From positions 1,488,001 through 1,552,000 of the forward strand of contig NZ_CP021059.1 in the NCBI RefSeq assembly GCF_002119805.1: a stretch of 64,000 nt of DNA, given 5' to 3'. Shown here in pieces: positions 38,411 to 47,232 of this stretch. The stretch is from Macrococcoides canis (GTDB taxonomy: Bacteria; Bacillota; Bacilli; Staphylococcales; Staphylococcaceae). The notes under the pieces are model-generated. The model was not told where the DNA came from. It saw nothing but the letters and a program-made list of their open reading frames with translations, and searched no databases. The position numbers and the translations under genes were made by a program. Position 1 is the stretch's first letter, and each line of letters starts with the position of its first letter.

Positions 38411-38434
38411 AAAAAAAGAGGGAGCAAAGCTCCC
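38411..38434 (-). terminator. Terminator after the major tail protein
   Basis: GGGAGC and GCTCCC pair around TTT and are followed by TCTTTTTTTATTT on the minus strand, a few bases after the major tail protein stop. It would raise the ratio of head and tube proteins over later tail proteins. Confidence 0.75.
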
Positions 38435-38439
38435 CCTAA

Positions 38440-39012
38440 TTAAACTGTTGGTGCGTTCTGATACGCTACATCTTCGTAGTCGCCTGTTTCCTGTCCGATT
38501 GTCTCGTACAGTACTTGTTTAGCAATAGACGCATCTAAGATAACGTCTGGTAGCTTAGGCTCGTTGCCACGCGCTGAATTTAACTTCACTTTGAACGATG
38601 CTTCTAATTCTTCTGATTCATCATCGATTTTAAGTGAACGTGATTCAGGTACGATATAAGCGAATACAGAATTGTGTCCCTCTTTCTCAACTGGCGAACC
38701 TGTTGAATTGTCTGTATACGTCACCACTTTATTATTAATTAACCATGTACGCATCTGCTCCCCTCGTTGAATTGCTTCAACAAGTTCTTGATCACGTTTC
38801 TCATTTGAATCGTATGGGAATGTAATCTCGATTGTTTCTTCAAATGATTCCTGGAACCAATCTTTTTTATTACCTACTAAACGTTCTTTAAGATTATTCT
38901 CAATCTCATGACCGATTTCAGTAGATGCTGAAATTGCGTAATCTGTTGCCTTCGCTAATGCCTGTTCAACTTTCGTTGGAATCGTTACTACTGTCCAATT
39001 ATTTGCTGCCAT
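38440..39012 (-). CDS. Major tail protein
   Basis: 190 residues of the TP901-1-type phage major tail protein: TDYAISASTEIGHEIENNL, RGEQMRTWLINNKVVTYTDN and NSVFAYIVPESRSLKIDDESEE. Forms the tail tube. Terminator follows, as expected for a protein needed in high copy. Confidence 0.85.
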   Translation of the reverse strand: MAANNWTVVTIPTKVEQALAKATDYAISASTEIGHEIENNLKERLVGNKKDWFQESFEETIEITFPYDSNEKRDQELVEAIQRGEQMRTWLINNKVVTYTDNSTGSPVEKEGHNSVFAYIVPESRSLKIDDESEELEASFKVKLNSARGNEPKLPDVILDASIAKQVLYETIGQETGDYEDVAYQNAPTV

Positions 39013-39024
39013 TTAACCATCTCC

Positions 39025-39489
39025 TTATTTTTTATATCGCACATTATGTACGACTGTATAATTCATTCGCACTACACCATGCATCGTCTCTCTATCAATA
39101 TCAGTGAATACTTGCTGCATTTCTTTTTTGATATGTGTAACTCTCGCGTTTGGTAATAGTGGCTTTTCTTCTAAAAAATAAACCACATCCCGCAATAACT
39201 GACGTGTAGAATCAGTCGCAAGATATGGTCTTTCGTTATTTCTGTGATATGCATGTACCGTGACTGAAATTGATTCAGTATAAGCGTTGGTGCCACGCGT
39301 TTCAGTTGCGTCACTCTCGCCCACAATAATATAGCTGAATTTCGGTATCTTGTTGCCATTAGTATCAACACCTATATTTTCAGTTACTCGGTCATGTATC
39401 TCTCCATTTAATAACGTATTCAATTTTGATTGCAGTAAGTTACTCATGATGCCACGAAGTAACTCTTGTTCTGCTGATGGAAATCTCAT
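39025..39489 (-). CDS. Tail terminator/completion protein
   Basis: 154 residues with IMSNLLQSKLNTLLNGEIHDRV, SYIIVGESDATETRGTNAY and the C-terminal YLEEKPLL/NYTVVHNVRY pattern of DUF3168-like minor tail proteins. It caps the tail tube at the head end. Position before the major tail protein agrees. Confidence 0.75.
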   Translation of the reverse strand: MRFPSAEQELLRGIMSNLLQSKLNTLLNGEIHDRVTENIGVDTNGNKIPKFSYIIVGESDATETRGTNAYTESISVTVHAYHRNNERPYLATDSTRQLLRDVVYFLEEKPLLPNARVTHIKKEMQQVFTDIDRETMHGVVRMNYTVVHNVRYKK

Positions 39490-39493
39490 TTAA

Positions 39494-39883
39494 TCACTTC
39501 CTGTCAAAGTAACTGTGGAAATAGTCTCTGCTAATGTGTAACGCAGGATACCAGAAGGGCTGTGCAGGCATACCATAAGTTGTGTAAAACTTACCGTCTT
39601 TCTCGTAAACCCATGGTATTCTTTTAGCGCGTGAGCCACCTGGTCCAGTCGCGTACACGCCCGTCCCCCATTCAACGAAAATCGCATGTGGTGCATTTAC
39701 AGATACATGCCCTTTATAGCCATCTACACTCTTTTCGATTGAGTTTAATAACTCGCTTGAATCAACTGGCACTCTATCGCTTGCTTGCGTGTGCTGTAAC
39801 TCAACAAACTCTTTCACACCTTTTTTCACATCTGCCTCAACACGCTTCTGAAACTGCTTCAGGCCTTTAACAATATTATTCAT
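39494..39883 (-). CDS. HK97 gp10-like neck protein
   Basis: 129 residues with the gp10 pattern: KRVEADVKKGVKEFVELQHTQA, RVPVDSSELLNSIEK and VNAPHAIFVEWGTGVYA, then GMPAQPFWYPALHISRDYF. Acts at the head-tail joint. Overlaps the preceding gene by four bases. Confidence 0.88.
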   Translation of the reverse strand: MNNIVKGLKQFQKRVEADVKKGVKEFVELQHTQASDRVPVDSSELLNSIEKSVDGYKGHVSVNAPHAIFVEWGTGVYATGPGGSRAKRIPWVYEKDGKFYTTYGMPAQPFWYPALHISRDYFHSYFDRK

Positions 39884-40218
39884 ATGCGATTTAAGGGAAT
39901 CTTTATCACTTCATGTTGTCCACCCTGGTCTTCGATATCGCCAATGATACGATACTTCACATTTTCAAATGTCACTGTATCGGTCGACTTTATGTCGGAA
40001 CCATAAGGTAGGTATAACTGTCGTGATAAAGTTTTCTCCATATTTTTATAACTTTCTTTTTCACTCGTTTCGGGTGTGTCCATGAAACCTGTTAAATCAT
40101 GTGTTATTGAGGTAGTTGTGTCAGTATAAGGATATTTTGTTTTATCGATTGTCGTTGATGATCGTGTGACTGTGATGTTGTGTGGAAACTCGTCTGTGTA
40201 ATCTTTATTTGAAAACAT
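39880..40218 (-). CDS. Head closure/stopper protein
   Basis: 112 residues, small beta-protein with FPHNITVTRSSTTIDKTKYP and the ending YRIIGDIEDQGGQHEVIKIPL, the pattern of phage head-tail joining proteins (stopper). Overlaps the connector gene by 14 bases. Confidence 0.75.
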   Translation of the reverse strand: MFSNKDYTDEFPHNITVTRSSTTIDKTKYPYTDTTTSITHDLTGFMDTPETSEKESYKNMEKTLSRQLYLPYGSDIKSTDTVTFENVKYRIIGDIEDQGGQHEVIKIPLNRI

Positions 40219-40588
40219 GGAATTTCGCCTTCTTTCTTAACTTGAAAGGCTCAAGTATTCCTAGTAAGTAATCAGGAATATAACCATCATTATCTTTAAA
40301 CGTGTAGCTCACAGTGCCCATTGAACGTGCTTTAAGCCCTTTTTTAACTTCTGGTCTTTCGTAATATTCAATGACACTAGCGATAAACTTTGATACTGCA
40401 TAAGGATATATGATTACACCTTCTTCATTCTTATAAATCGAGAAGTCATTACTCGTATGATATAAAACTGCATCAAGTAAGCTGTTTACTTCTAATTCAA
40501 ATAAAGAAAGTTGCTCATTCGTTATTTCAATACCATTTGCTTTTAGAATCTCCTGTACCTGCGTAGAAAGTTGTGACATAAGCATCAC
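40205..40588 (-). CDS. Head-tail connector protein (adaptor)
   Basis: 127 residues, mostly helical, with FELEVNSLLDAVLYHTSNDF and FIASVIEYYERPEVKKGLKARSMGTVSYTF, typical of the small head-tail adaptor (gp6/15-like) family after the capsid gene. Confidence 0.75.
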   Translation of the reverse strand: MMLMSQLSTQVQEILKANGIEITNEQLSLFELEVNSLLDAVLYHTSNDFSIYKNEEGVIIYPYAVSKFIASVIEYYERPEVKKGLKARSMGTVSYTFKDNDGYIPDYLLGILEPFKLRKKAKFHVFK

Positions 40589-40777
40589 CTACTTATCTTC
40601 TTTTTCTTCTACACGAACAAATAAATCAGTACCTTTTGCGAGTTTTGGATATTTTGCTTTGAAGTCTTTATTAATTTCTTCTGCACGTTTTACAGTTAAT
40701 TCAATTTCATCATTCTTAGTAACATGCTGTTTTTCCTTATCAAGATTGACATCTTGCGTTGCTTTAAATAAAGCCAT
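40589..40777 (-). CDS. Small phage head-region protein, unknown
   Basis: 62 residues, charged, no membrane segment: starts MALFKATQDVNLDKEKQHV and ends in an acidic-lysine tail. Lies between the capsid gene and the adaptor, where many staphylococcal phages have a small protein of this type. No function known. Confidence 0.65.
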   Translation of the reverse strand: MALFKATQDVNLDKEKQHVTKNDEIELTVKRAEEINKDFKAKYPKLAKGTDLFVRVEEKEDK

Positions 40778-40817
40778 CTATATCACTCCTTTATATTAAT
40801 AAAAGCCTACTGTCATA

Positions 40818-41729
40818 TTAGACAGTAGGTGTAGGTGCTAATGCTGCGAATGCATCAGGTTTAACGTTCATGAATGCGATGTGCATTGTCGCACGTAAAG
40901 CGAACATGTCACGCTCGAATAATGAAACTGGTTTACCTGTCGCATCTGATGCGTCAATTGTTGTTAAAGTTGCATCTTCTGAGATAGCATACTCGATACC
41001 TTGTAAGATACCGTAACGCGCATAATCCCAATCTCCCATTAAAGCAGCAGCTTGCTCTTTATCAAATGCGTTAGCACCTGTGTAAGCAATAGGTAAGCCC
41101 ATAACTTCGTTAGTACCATTGAAAACTGGCTGTTTATTCGCATCTAAAGCACCACGTAATTGACCTTTGAATGATTTTGTAGTTAATAATCCGTTTGGAT
41201 CATATTCTCCATCTTCAATCGCAACCATCATGTTATTTAAATCAGCGTATAAATCTCCTGTAGAAGTAACCACGTTACCACTTTCAGTAGCACCTGCGAT
41301 GATTGATTTTCCAGAATCTCCGTAAGGTGTTTCTTCACCGAATAACACAGCGTTGTCAAACTTTTCATAGAATGCTTGAGCGATTAAAGGTTTCACTTCA
41401 TTGAAAAAGTCCTTCGCAGTATAACGTAAGAATTCTTTTGATAATGGGATGATAACCCCTACTTTTTTCGCTTCCATTTCAGCAGTTAAGTATTCAGGTT
41501 TAGATGTTTGAATACGTTCTGTTTCAGATACCCAGTAAGCGCCTAAACCTTTCGCTAAGTATGTGAATGATTTCTTTGGTGCAGTCATCGTTTCACCTTT
41601 CGCTAACTTCATAACTGCTGAACCGTTTAATACGTCTTTTAAGATTAATGAACCCTGCTCTTGCGGTACTAAACCTGTTTTCGCTTCTGATAATAAAACA
41701 TTAGGTGGTGTATAAGTTGGAATTGCCAT
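40818..41729 (-). CDS. Major capsid protein (HK97 fold)
   Basis: 303 residues with the family segments LLSEAKTGLVPQEQGSLILKDVL, APKKSFTYLAKGLGAYWVSETE, KVGVIIPLSKEFLRYTAKDFF and FNGTNEVMGLPIAYTG, typical of phage major capsid proteins of the HK97 superfamily. It follows the scaffold gene and is the shell subunit. The first residues MAIPTYTPPNVLLSE are kept, with no N-terminal delta domain, consistent with a separate scaffold. Confidence 0.92.
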   Translation of the reverse strand: MAIPTYTPPNVLLSEAKTGLVPQEQGSLILKDVLNGSAVMKLAKGETMTAPKKSFTYLAKGLGAYWVSETERIQTSKPEYLTAEMEAKKVGVIIPLSKEFLRYTAKDFFNEVKPLIAQAFYEKFDNAVLFGEETPYGDSGKSIIAGATESGNVVTSTGDLYADLNNMMVAIEDGEYDPNGLLTTKSFKGQLRGALDANKQPVFNGTNEVMGLPIAYTGANAFDKEQAAALMGDWDYARYGILQGIEYAISEDATLTTIDASDATGKPVSLFERDMFALRATMHIAFMNVKPDAFAALAPTPTV

Positions 41730-41758
41730 AAATAAATCTCTCCTTTAAATTTGTTTTT

Positions 41759-42340
41759 TTAGTTATTTCTGATATTCGCTTCACTGATTAAATCGTTAAG
41801 ACTTGCACTTTTTACACTGTCAGACTGTCCGTCTGTAAAGTCTGTACGTCCATTTGCTTTAACGTAGTTATCAATCTGTTCTTTCTTAATGCTTTCTAGC
41901 GTTTCGTTTAATGAATTAAGGTTCTGTTCTGTCGCTTCTTCGTCATCGCCTAAATATCGCTCTACGAATGTTGTAGGAAGTTTCAACTCTTGCGCTTTGT
42001 TTAATGCGAAATTGAGTAGTTTCTCTCTTTTCGCTTCTTCTTTGTTTTTTGCTAGTTCTTGCTCAAGAGCGCTGATACGCTTTTGTTCTTCCGTAAGCTC
42101 TGGATTACGCTTTGCAACTTCTTCATTGACTAGCTTTTCAAGATTGTTTTCTTTCCACGTATTGAGCGACTTAGCATGATAACGATCTAATTCAGGTTGA
42201 ATGAATCGCTTGCCTTCTTCTGTATCTAAAAAGCCTTTTACGTCATCTACAGACACCGTCTTAAGTCCTTTCAGATAGTCCTGTACTTCTTGACTGTCTT
42301 TGTTATCAGCCAGATACTGCTTAATATCTTGTAAATTCAT
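41759..42340 (-). CDS. Capsid scaffold protein (DUF4355-like)
   Basis: 193 residues, almost wholly charged and helical: QDIKQYLADNKDSQEVQDYLKGLK, KRISALEQELAKNKEEAKREKLL, DDEEATEQNLNSLNETLE. It is the internal scaffold removed after shell assembly. ATG 42340 with AAGGAGAGTAAATC in front is preferred over an upstream in-frame codon. Confidence 0.85.
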   Translation of the reverse strand: MNLQDIKQYLADNKDSQEVQDYLKGLKTVSVDDVKGFLDTEEGKRFIQPELDRYHAKSLNTWKENNLEKLVNEEVAKRNPELTEEQKRISALEQELAKNKEEAKREKLLNFALNKAQELKLPTTFVERYLGDDEEATEQNLNSLNETLESIKKEQIDNYVKANGRTDFTDGQSDSVKSASLNDLISEANIRNN

Positions 42341-42391
42341 TGATTTACTCTCCTTTTCCAACCACCGTGTACTTTTTAAGTCCAAAGTGTT

Positions 42392-42490
42392 TGCATTTTT
42401 TATTTGCGCAAATAAATTGCATGAAAAATAAGCCTTTTAACGTCTTACTTAGGACGTGTGGAATACCACCACAATGAGATACGTTTAGAT
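42392..42490 (-). promoter_or_regulatory. Structured 5' region of the scaffold/capsid genes
   Basis: Three potential hairpins are crowded upstream of the scaffold start: TTATTTGCGCAAATAA (a 16-base palindrome, with TGCA on both sides), ACGTC with GACGT (8-base loop), and GTGG with CCAC (AATA loop). A terminator sits just upstream, so this could be the leader of a separate transcript. No clear promoter was found. Function is unknown. Confidence 0.4.
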
Positions 42491-42515
42491 CACTTCCTTA
42501 TAGTTAAATAAACGC

Positions 42516-42549
42516 ATAAAAATAACCGTCAATCTCTCGACTGTCGGTT
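42516..42549 (-). terminator. Terminator after the small ORF downstream of the minor head gene
   Basis: AACCGACAGTC pairs with GATTGACGGTT (one mismatch, one wobble) with a GAGA loop and is followed by TTATTTTT on the minus strand. It overlaps the end of the 54-residue ORF. Confidence 0.7.
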
Positions 42550-42693
42550 TAAATCGTATAAACTTTTTAATATATCCATTTCCACTTTTTTTATTTGATT
42601 ATATTCGTAAGCCATAATCTTTATTGGACTAGGTATTTTTAATAAATAATGAAACCATGACTTATAACATTCTCTCGGATACATTCTTTTCAT
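42529..42693 (-). CDS. 54-residue protein, unknown
   Basis: ATG 42693 lies 3 bases beyond the stop of the minor head gene, with GGGGG eight bases before it, so it is probably translated by coupling. The protein is basic and aromatic (MKRMYPRECYKSWFHYLLKI), with an acidic-basic helical end. No function known; small proteins occur here in other staphylococcal phages. Confidence 0.6.
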   Translation of the reverse strand: MKRMYPRECYKSWFHYLLKIPSPIKIMAYEYNQIKKVEMDILKSLYDLNRQSRD

Positions 42694-42695
42694 AT

Positions 42696-43775
42696 CTAAT
42701 ACCCCCAACTGCCATCAGCTTTTTTGTGAAAACCATTCTCTAACATTTCTTTAAATTTCGTTGCATCATCTCGAACGGTATTCTTTTTCTTTTTAAGCAT
42801 CTGCTTTCTATCCCAGTCAATGCCTTTACTTAACTGTTCATAATACGCAGGATGGATATTCTCACTTACTTTATCTAACCACATTTGATAACGGTCAAAT
42901 TTCGTTCGCTCATATAGTACCTGGTGTTCTTTTGACATGTGATTCTTGTCCATCTGTTGTAATTCAACACCATTGATACGATAACCAATGCTACAGCGAC
43001 ACCCTGCGTTCTCTTTCATAGCGAGTGCGCCTTTCATCATGCGAGGTGCTAAGCCTTTCGCTTTAGTAGGCTTACTGTGAAATAGTCCGTCTTTATCAGC
43101 TTCAGTTGCATCGAGTATTATATGTGTCTCTCGCACTCGTTTATCACGTTGACTGATCCATATTTTACGAAGTTTATACTTTTCTTTGTTTTCTTCGTCA
43201 ATATCGATATTCGCTTGTGATTGCGCTTTACCTGTTTCGAGATTGGCTAAGTTCTGTGCATGTCGTTTGTATTTATCGACTGTATGTTCAACTGCTTGTA
43301 ACGTCTGCTTGTTATCAATGTCATTCAACGCATTAGAAGTAACAACACCACTTAATTCATCAGTTAGCTTGTTGATGTGATTATTTACGATTGTAGATAA
43401 CTTGTATTCATCTACTTCACTATCTAAGTGTTTAAGTAACTCATCATAATTACCGATAGATGATTTAACATCATCGCCTGTCATTTGTGATAACAAGAAT
43501 TCTGATGGTGTCTTTGTGTGGATGTAACTCAACACTTTGTATTGTTCTATACTATCTTGAATCACTTTATAATGCTCTGTATTCAATCGTTTTATTTCTA
43601 GCTTCAATTGTTCTAACTCAATATATTTCGTTGCTCTATCGTTGTCATACGTTGCGAGAACACTATTAATAACATTAGTAATATTCTTAACGTGTGATTT
43701 AAAAGATAAATGTATCGCATTTTCGAGTAGACCAATTAACATATCAATAAGAAGTGATATATCTCTAAAGTTCAT
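42696..43775 (-). CDS. Minor head protein (phage Mu gpF-like)
   Basis: 359 residues. N-terminal half is helical (SIEQYKVLSYIHTKTPSEFLL). The C-terminal domain carries KIWISQRDKRVRETHIILDATE and NAGCRCSIGYRINGVEL, the gpF/SPP1 gp7 pattern (R-x-R-x2-H...C-x-C). It is the usual gene after the portal. Thought to help head assembly or DNA ejection. Confidence 0.85.
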   Translation of the reverse strand: MNFRDISLLIDMLIGLLENAIHLSFKSHVKNITNVINSVLATYDNDRATKYIELEQLKLEIKRLNTEHYKVIQDSIEQYKVLSYIHTKTPSEFLLSQMTGDDVKSSIGNYDELLKHLDSEVDEYKLSTIVNNHINKLTDELSGVVTSNALNDIDNKQTLQAVEHTVDKYKRHAQNLANLETGKAQSQANIDIDEENKEKYKLRKIWISQRDKRVRETHIILDATEADKDGLFHSKPTKAKGLAPRMMKGALAMKENAGCRCSIGYRINGVELQQMDKNHMSKEHQVLYERTKFDRYQMWLDKVSENIHPAYYEQLSKGIDWDRKQMLKKKKNTVRDDATKFKEMLENGFHKKADGSWGY

Positions 43776-43780
43776 TTACA

Positions 43781-45127
43781 TCATCCTTCTGGAATTAGAC
43801 CTGTTTCTTTGCGTTCAATCTCTATTGCTGGATCAGGTATCAAACTTGAATTCGCATATCTTGTTTCGTCACTTACTTGACCGTTTAATGTTGCGAGTAC
43901 TTGTGCTTCTTCTAATTTGTTTACTGGTATATTTCGAGTGAATACGAAGTCAATATCTAAGTAATCATCATCATTTGTAATGACTTCACGCTTATACTTC
44001 CACATTCCAAGCAAAACTTTGAATTGATATCTTAAAAATGCACTAAACTTACGTTCAAACTTCATACATTTATTTTCAAGCGCCATTAACTTTAGCTGCA
44101 TACCAATGACTGGCACATTACCACTAAACTCTTCTGAATTGAAGTTTACCGATTGACTGAATCGCATGATATTCTTTTCTAATCTGTTGAGATGGTTTTC
44201 AATCATCGTATCGTTTACGTCTTTAGTGAGATAGCTTACATCTTGTTCTTTATCGAATAACTCAAAAGCACCACTCTTTTTAACAGTCTGTATCTCGTCT
44301 TCGTCAAGTCCTAGTCCACGCAGAATTAAGTAAGCTAATCTTGTTTGACTGATTTCACTTGATGCATCTGATAACGTTCTGTCGTAATGGTCAATTAATG
44401 ATTTAACACGTTCAGCATCTCCCATAAGTTCATCGTTATTAGGTACACCGAATAATGGCACATCTGCTGCCAGGTGGTCATATCTACCAACTAATCGTAA
44501 TGCTTCAATATCTCCCTCAAACACATAATAGTAATCTTCATTGTAAAACTCTGCGTAATATGTGAGTTGGTCCGTCTTACTATCTCTTACTGGATAATAA
44601 TATAAAGCATACTCCGGTTCGCTCATATCATCGCCAACGAATACAGTGTTAAATGGCTTTAAGTTTTTAATTTTAGTTTCACCATTCTTGTCAACGTAAA
44701 TCAATCGTGATGCATATCCACAGATAGTAGCCATCTTACCGAGTTCAGCATTCTTATCATCACTATTATTCAGTCTGTTAAAACGGTTAATTGCATCTCT
44801 TACGACTTCGTTTTCAGTCTTGTAACTGATAGGAATACCATGCATATATCCTGTCCTGCTTTCGGGTATTTCAAAATCAAAAGGGTTATTTAATTTATTA
44901 TTTACGTACTGATCAATACGTCTTACGTTACCGCCTGTTTCAAAATCTTCGTACTGCTTAACGGGGTCATACTTGAATACTTGTAGTACTTCTCGACTTG
45001 ATTTATAACGTTCGTACATTTCTACCATTCTGTCCCGTTCTGGTAGATGTAGTTCAATCAAGTTCTGAACGTATGCAGGTTGAATACCGTTTTCGCGTAT
45101 CGCTTTTACTAATTCAACTTTATTCAT
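43781..45127 (-). CDS. Portal protein (SPP1 gp6 family)
   Basis: 448 residues. It opens with a helix containing LIELHLPERDRMVEMYERYKSS, then NPFDFEIPESRTGYMHGIPISYK and DHYDRTLSDASSEISQTRLAYLILRG, the typical SPP1-type portal crown and stem. Forms the 12-mer DNA gate. Overlaps the terminase gene by four bases. Confidence 0.9.
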   Translation of the reverse strand: MNKVELVKAIRENGIQPAYVQNLIELHLPERDRMVEMYERYKSSREVLQVFKYDPVKQYEDFETGGNVRRIDQYVNNKLNNPFDFEIPESRTGYMHGIPISYKTENEVVRDAINRFNRLNNSDDKNAELGKMATICGYASRLIYVDKNGETKIKNLKPFNTVFVGDDMSEPEYALYYYPVRDSKTDQLTYYAEFYNEDYYYVFEGDIEALRLVGRYDHLAADVPLFGVPNNDELMGDAERVKSLIDHYDRTLSDASSEISQTRLAYLILRGLGLDEDEIQTVKKSGAFELFDKEQDVSYLTKDVNDTMIENHLNRLEKNIMRFSQSVNFNSEEFSGNVPVIGMQLKLMALENKCMKFERKFSAFLRYQFKVLLGMWKYKREVITNDDDYLDIDFVFTRNIPVNKLEEAQVLATLNGQVSDETRYANSSLIPDPAIEIERKETGLIPEG

Positions 45128-46341
45128 CGTTTGCGCTTCATCCTTTCTGGCTTAGTGTGCGTGTAAATTGCGTAACGTATACTATCGAGTACATCGTCAA
45201 ACTCTTTGATAGGCTCGCCACTCGTCTTGTGCCAAACATACTTAAATACTTCCTGTTTAAACCTATCCATTTTTTCGTACAAAACAAAAAAGCGATTAAG
45301 TTTAAACAACTTAGCCACTTCTTCTATACCTGATAACTTATTCTTATCAGCATTAATTGCTCTTATTTTATTCTTTCTGAATTCTGTTAGGTATTCTGGT
45401 CGTGCAGTATCGCAGTAAAAATTAATGTTTCCATATCTATTCTTAATATCAAGTGCGATATCTACCCAATCATCAATAAACTTGAATTGATACGCGTGCT
45501 CTTCAATCAGATAAAAGTTATCATGAAAATCTCTTGCAATAACTACAATTGAGCCATAATGTTCGTATCCCCAGTCGACACCTGCAAAATATTCCTTCAT
45601 CGGTATCTCGTTTAGATCATCAGTAGTAATTGTGTTCTGATCTAAATCAAAGTCAGAATATACGACACCGTCGCCTGATACCCACATACCATTGATATTA
45701 CGTTCATAAAACATGCCTGATGGCGTACTCGCTTTAATTGACTGTTTATATCGTTCATTTAAAAAAGTGTTATCATCGAGTTTAAATTGATAACTAAGTA
45801 TACCTGCTTTAGCATCTGTATTCTCAATGTAATCTTTCAATAACCAATGTTCGGGGTGGTCGGGGTTCGTATCAACTAATATTCTTGCACCATAGCCACT
45901 GCAACGTGATTTAATCTCGTCGAACACTTCTTCGTGTGCGAGTGATGCTTCGTTGATATAAGCACCATAAGCAGTCATACCACGAATCGCACCAATGCCA
46001 CTCACTTTAGAATGCCCTGTCTGCACGACTTGAACACCGAACAACATGAATGAATTGTATTTATCAAACTTGAATTCTAATCCATATTTATTTGTAAGTT
46101 CTATAAGCACGTTCTTCTGTATCGTTCCTAGCGTTGCACCTGCAAGAATATACTGAGGTGTTTCTACACCCTCTCTGTCTGCTACTTCCCTCACACGTAT
46201 CAACTCACGTAAGAATAAGTCATTATTGAGTATCGTTTTACCTGTACGCTTAGCACCATGATTAATCAACATGAACCAGTCACGCTTAGATGTGTCTTTT
46301 AATATCTGAATCTGTTTCTCAGTGTATAGTTCACTCAGCAT
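45124..46341 (-). CDS. Terminase large subunit
   Basis: 405 residues. ATPase half: Walker A-like HGAKRTGKT at 28-36, then YINEASLAHEEVFDEIKSRC with a Walker B-type region. Nuclease half begins around YFAGVDWGYEHYGSIVVIA and FYCDTARPEYLTEFRKNKI, with acidic residues for metal binding. PBSX/SPP1-type packaging motor. Overlaps the small subunit by 11 bases. Confidence 0.93.
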   Translation of the reverse strand: MLSELYTEKQIQILKDTSKRDWFMLINHGAKRTGKTILNNDLFLRELIRVREVADREGVETPQYILAGATLGTIQKNVLIELTNKYGLEFKFDKYNSFMLFGVQVVQTGHSKVSGIGAIRGMTAYGAYINEASLAHEEVFDEIKSRCSGYGARILVDTNPDHPEHWLLKDYIENTDAKAGILSYQFKLDDNTFLNERYKQSIKASTPSGMFYERNINGMWVSGDGVVYSDFDLDQNTITTDDLNEIPMKEYFAGVDWGYEHYGSIVVIARDFHDNFYLIEEHAYQFKFIDDWVDIALDIKNRYGNINFYCDTARPEYLTEFRKNKIRAINADKNKLSGIEEVAKLFKLNRFFVLYEKMDRFKQEVFKYVWHKTSGEPIKEFDDVLDSIRYAIYTHTKPERMKRKR

Positions 46342-46813
46342 TGATACTCACATCCAGTTTATTCATGAGGTTAGCAATCTTATCTTCAGTTGATTGATCG
46401 TTAGCGAGTTTTTTACGCAATTCCTCTTTTTTAAGTTCGTCCATCTCGGCTGCATCATATCGCTTCATCATTTCAAGTGCTGCTTTTAATCTTGTATTCG
46501 GCTGAGTAGGTATCTCCTCAATTGATTGCATACCTTTCTCTCCTGTGATGACGATATGTTCAGGTATCTCTCCGCGCGCTGTTGAGGTTATATGTTCAAG
46601 CGTTTCTTCTAATGTCATGATTGTTTTACGCTCTAATTCCTTCAAACGTGCGTTAATATAGACTTTTATACTGACATTATCTAATAATTTGTGTGAGTGT
46701 GTTCTTGCATAACTTTCACTATATCCCGCGTTTATTGCTGATTGAAATATATTCGCTGTTCTTATATATTCATCCGCAAATCGTTTCTGTTTCTCTGTTA
46801 GTTTCATCTTCAT
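46331..46813 (-). CDS. Terminase small subunit
   Basis: 160 residues with the family opening LTEKQKRFADEYIRTANIF and the helix-turn-helix AGYSESYARTHSHKLLDNVSI, which recognises the packaging site. The acidic C-terminus (EMDELKKEEL) contacts the large subunit. AGGAAGTGAT lies before ATG. No cos or pac sequence is identifiable in this window by eye. Confidence 0.9.
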   Translation of the reverse strand: MKMKLTEKQKRFADEYIRTANIFQSAINAGYSESYARTHSHKLLDNVSIKVYINARLKELERKTIMTLEETLEHITSTARGEIPEHIVITGEKGMQSIEEIPTQPNTRLKAALEMMKRYDAAEMDELKKEELRKKLANDQSTEDKIANLMNKLDVSINAE

Positions 46814-46850
46814 CTATCACTTCCTAACACGCTAATCGCTTAATTTAATA

Positions 46851-46880
46851 TAAAAAAGACACGCACTAAGCACGCATCTT
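46851..46880 (-). terminator. Weak terminator-like hairpin before terminase
   Basis: AAGATGCGTGC pairs with GTGCGTGTCTT using several G-U wobbles and is followed by TTTTTTATATT on the minus strand, just after the stop of the 72-residue gene. It may separate it from the packaging genes. Confidence 0.45.
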
Positions 46881-47097
46881 ATTGTTCTGTAACACCATTG
46901 ACGTAATCACACAATTCTCTATAATCATTAAGATGACGTGTTGTTCCTGAAGTTATTTCGTATATATCGTAGTAATCTTCTATGTCAACGTTAGATAATT
47001 CTCTTTTTAGGTGAGAAAAGTTTTTGTATCTCCCTATCAAGTCTTCCATACCACCTGAAGGATAATAATTCGAATAACCGAATAAGAGTAACTCCAT
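46879..47097 (-). CDS. Small phage protein of 72 residues, unknown
   Basis: Starts MELLLFGYSNYYPSGGMED and continues with acidic and aromatic residues (VDIEDYYDIYEITSG). No membrane segment. AGAGAGGTGTTGAAT precedes ATG 47097; an upstream GTG is inside the ribosome site and is not used here. It lies directly before the terminase genes. Unknown function. Confidence 0.6.
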   Translation of the reverse strand: MELLLFGYSNYYPSGGMEDLIGRYKNFSHLKRELSNVDIEDYYDIYEITSGTTRHLNDYRELCDYVNGVTEQ

Positions 47098-47120
47098 ATT
47101 CAACACCTCTCTTTAACGTA

Positions 47121-47151
47121 ATAAAAAAAGACACGTGAGGGGTACACGTGT
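47121..47151 (-). terminator. Strong terminator downstream of the late-regulator region
   Basis: GACACGTG and CACGTGTC form a perfect eight-base stem with a seven-base loop and are followed by TTTTTTTATT on the minus strand. It lies between the RinA-like gene region and the terminase region. Confidence 0.8.
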
Positions 47152-47176
47152 CCTAAATGTTTTCTTGCTGATTGTC

Positions 47177-47230
47177 TATAGTACTATATTACTATTGAAG
47201 TTGAGCGATTTTTTCCGTATTTTTTCCGTA
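47177..47230 (-). promoter_or_regulatory. Candidate activator-dependent promoter with tandem repeat
   Basis: A perfect tandem 11-base repeat (TACGGAAAAAA twice, 47209-47230) is followed 20 bases downstream by TATAGTACTATA (47177-47188), which contains a possible -10. The repeat covers the -35 position, where no consensus is visible, as expected for an activator such as the RinA-like protein encoded just upstream. A terminator follows about 25 bases on. Whether it controls late genes is not shown. Confidence 0.4.
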
Positions 47231-47232
47231 AA

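Noticed and set aside
46840-46880. Possible cos site near terminase
   Set aside because: A CACGCA direct repeat is present but the segment folds as a terminator-like stem; no paired ends of the phage are available to compare.
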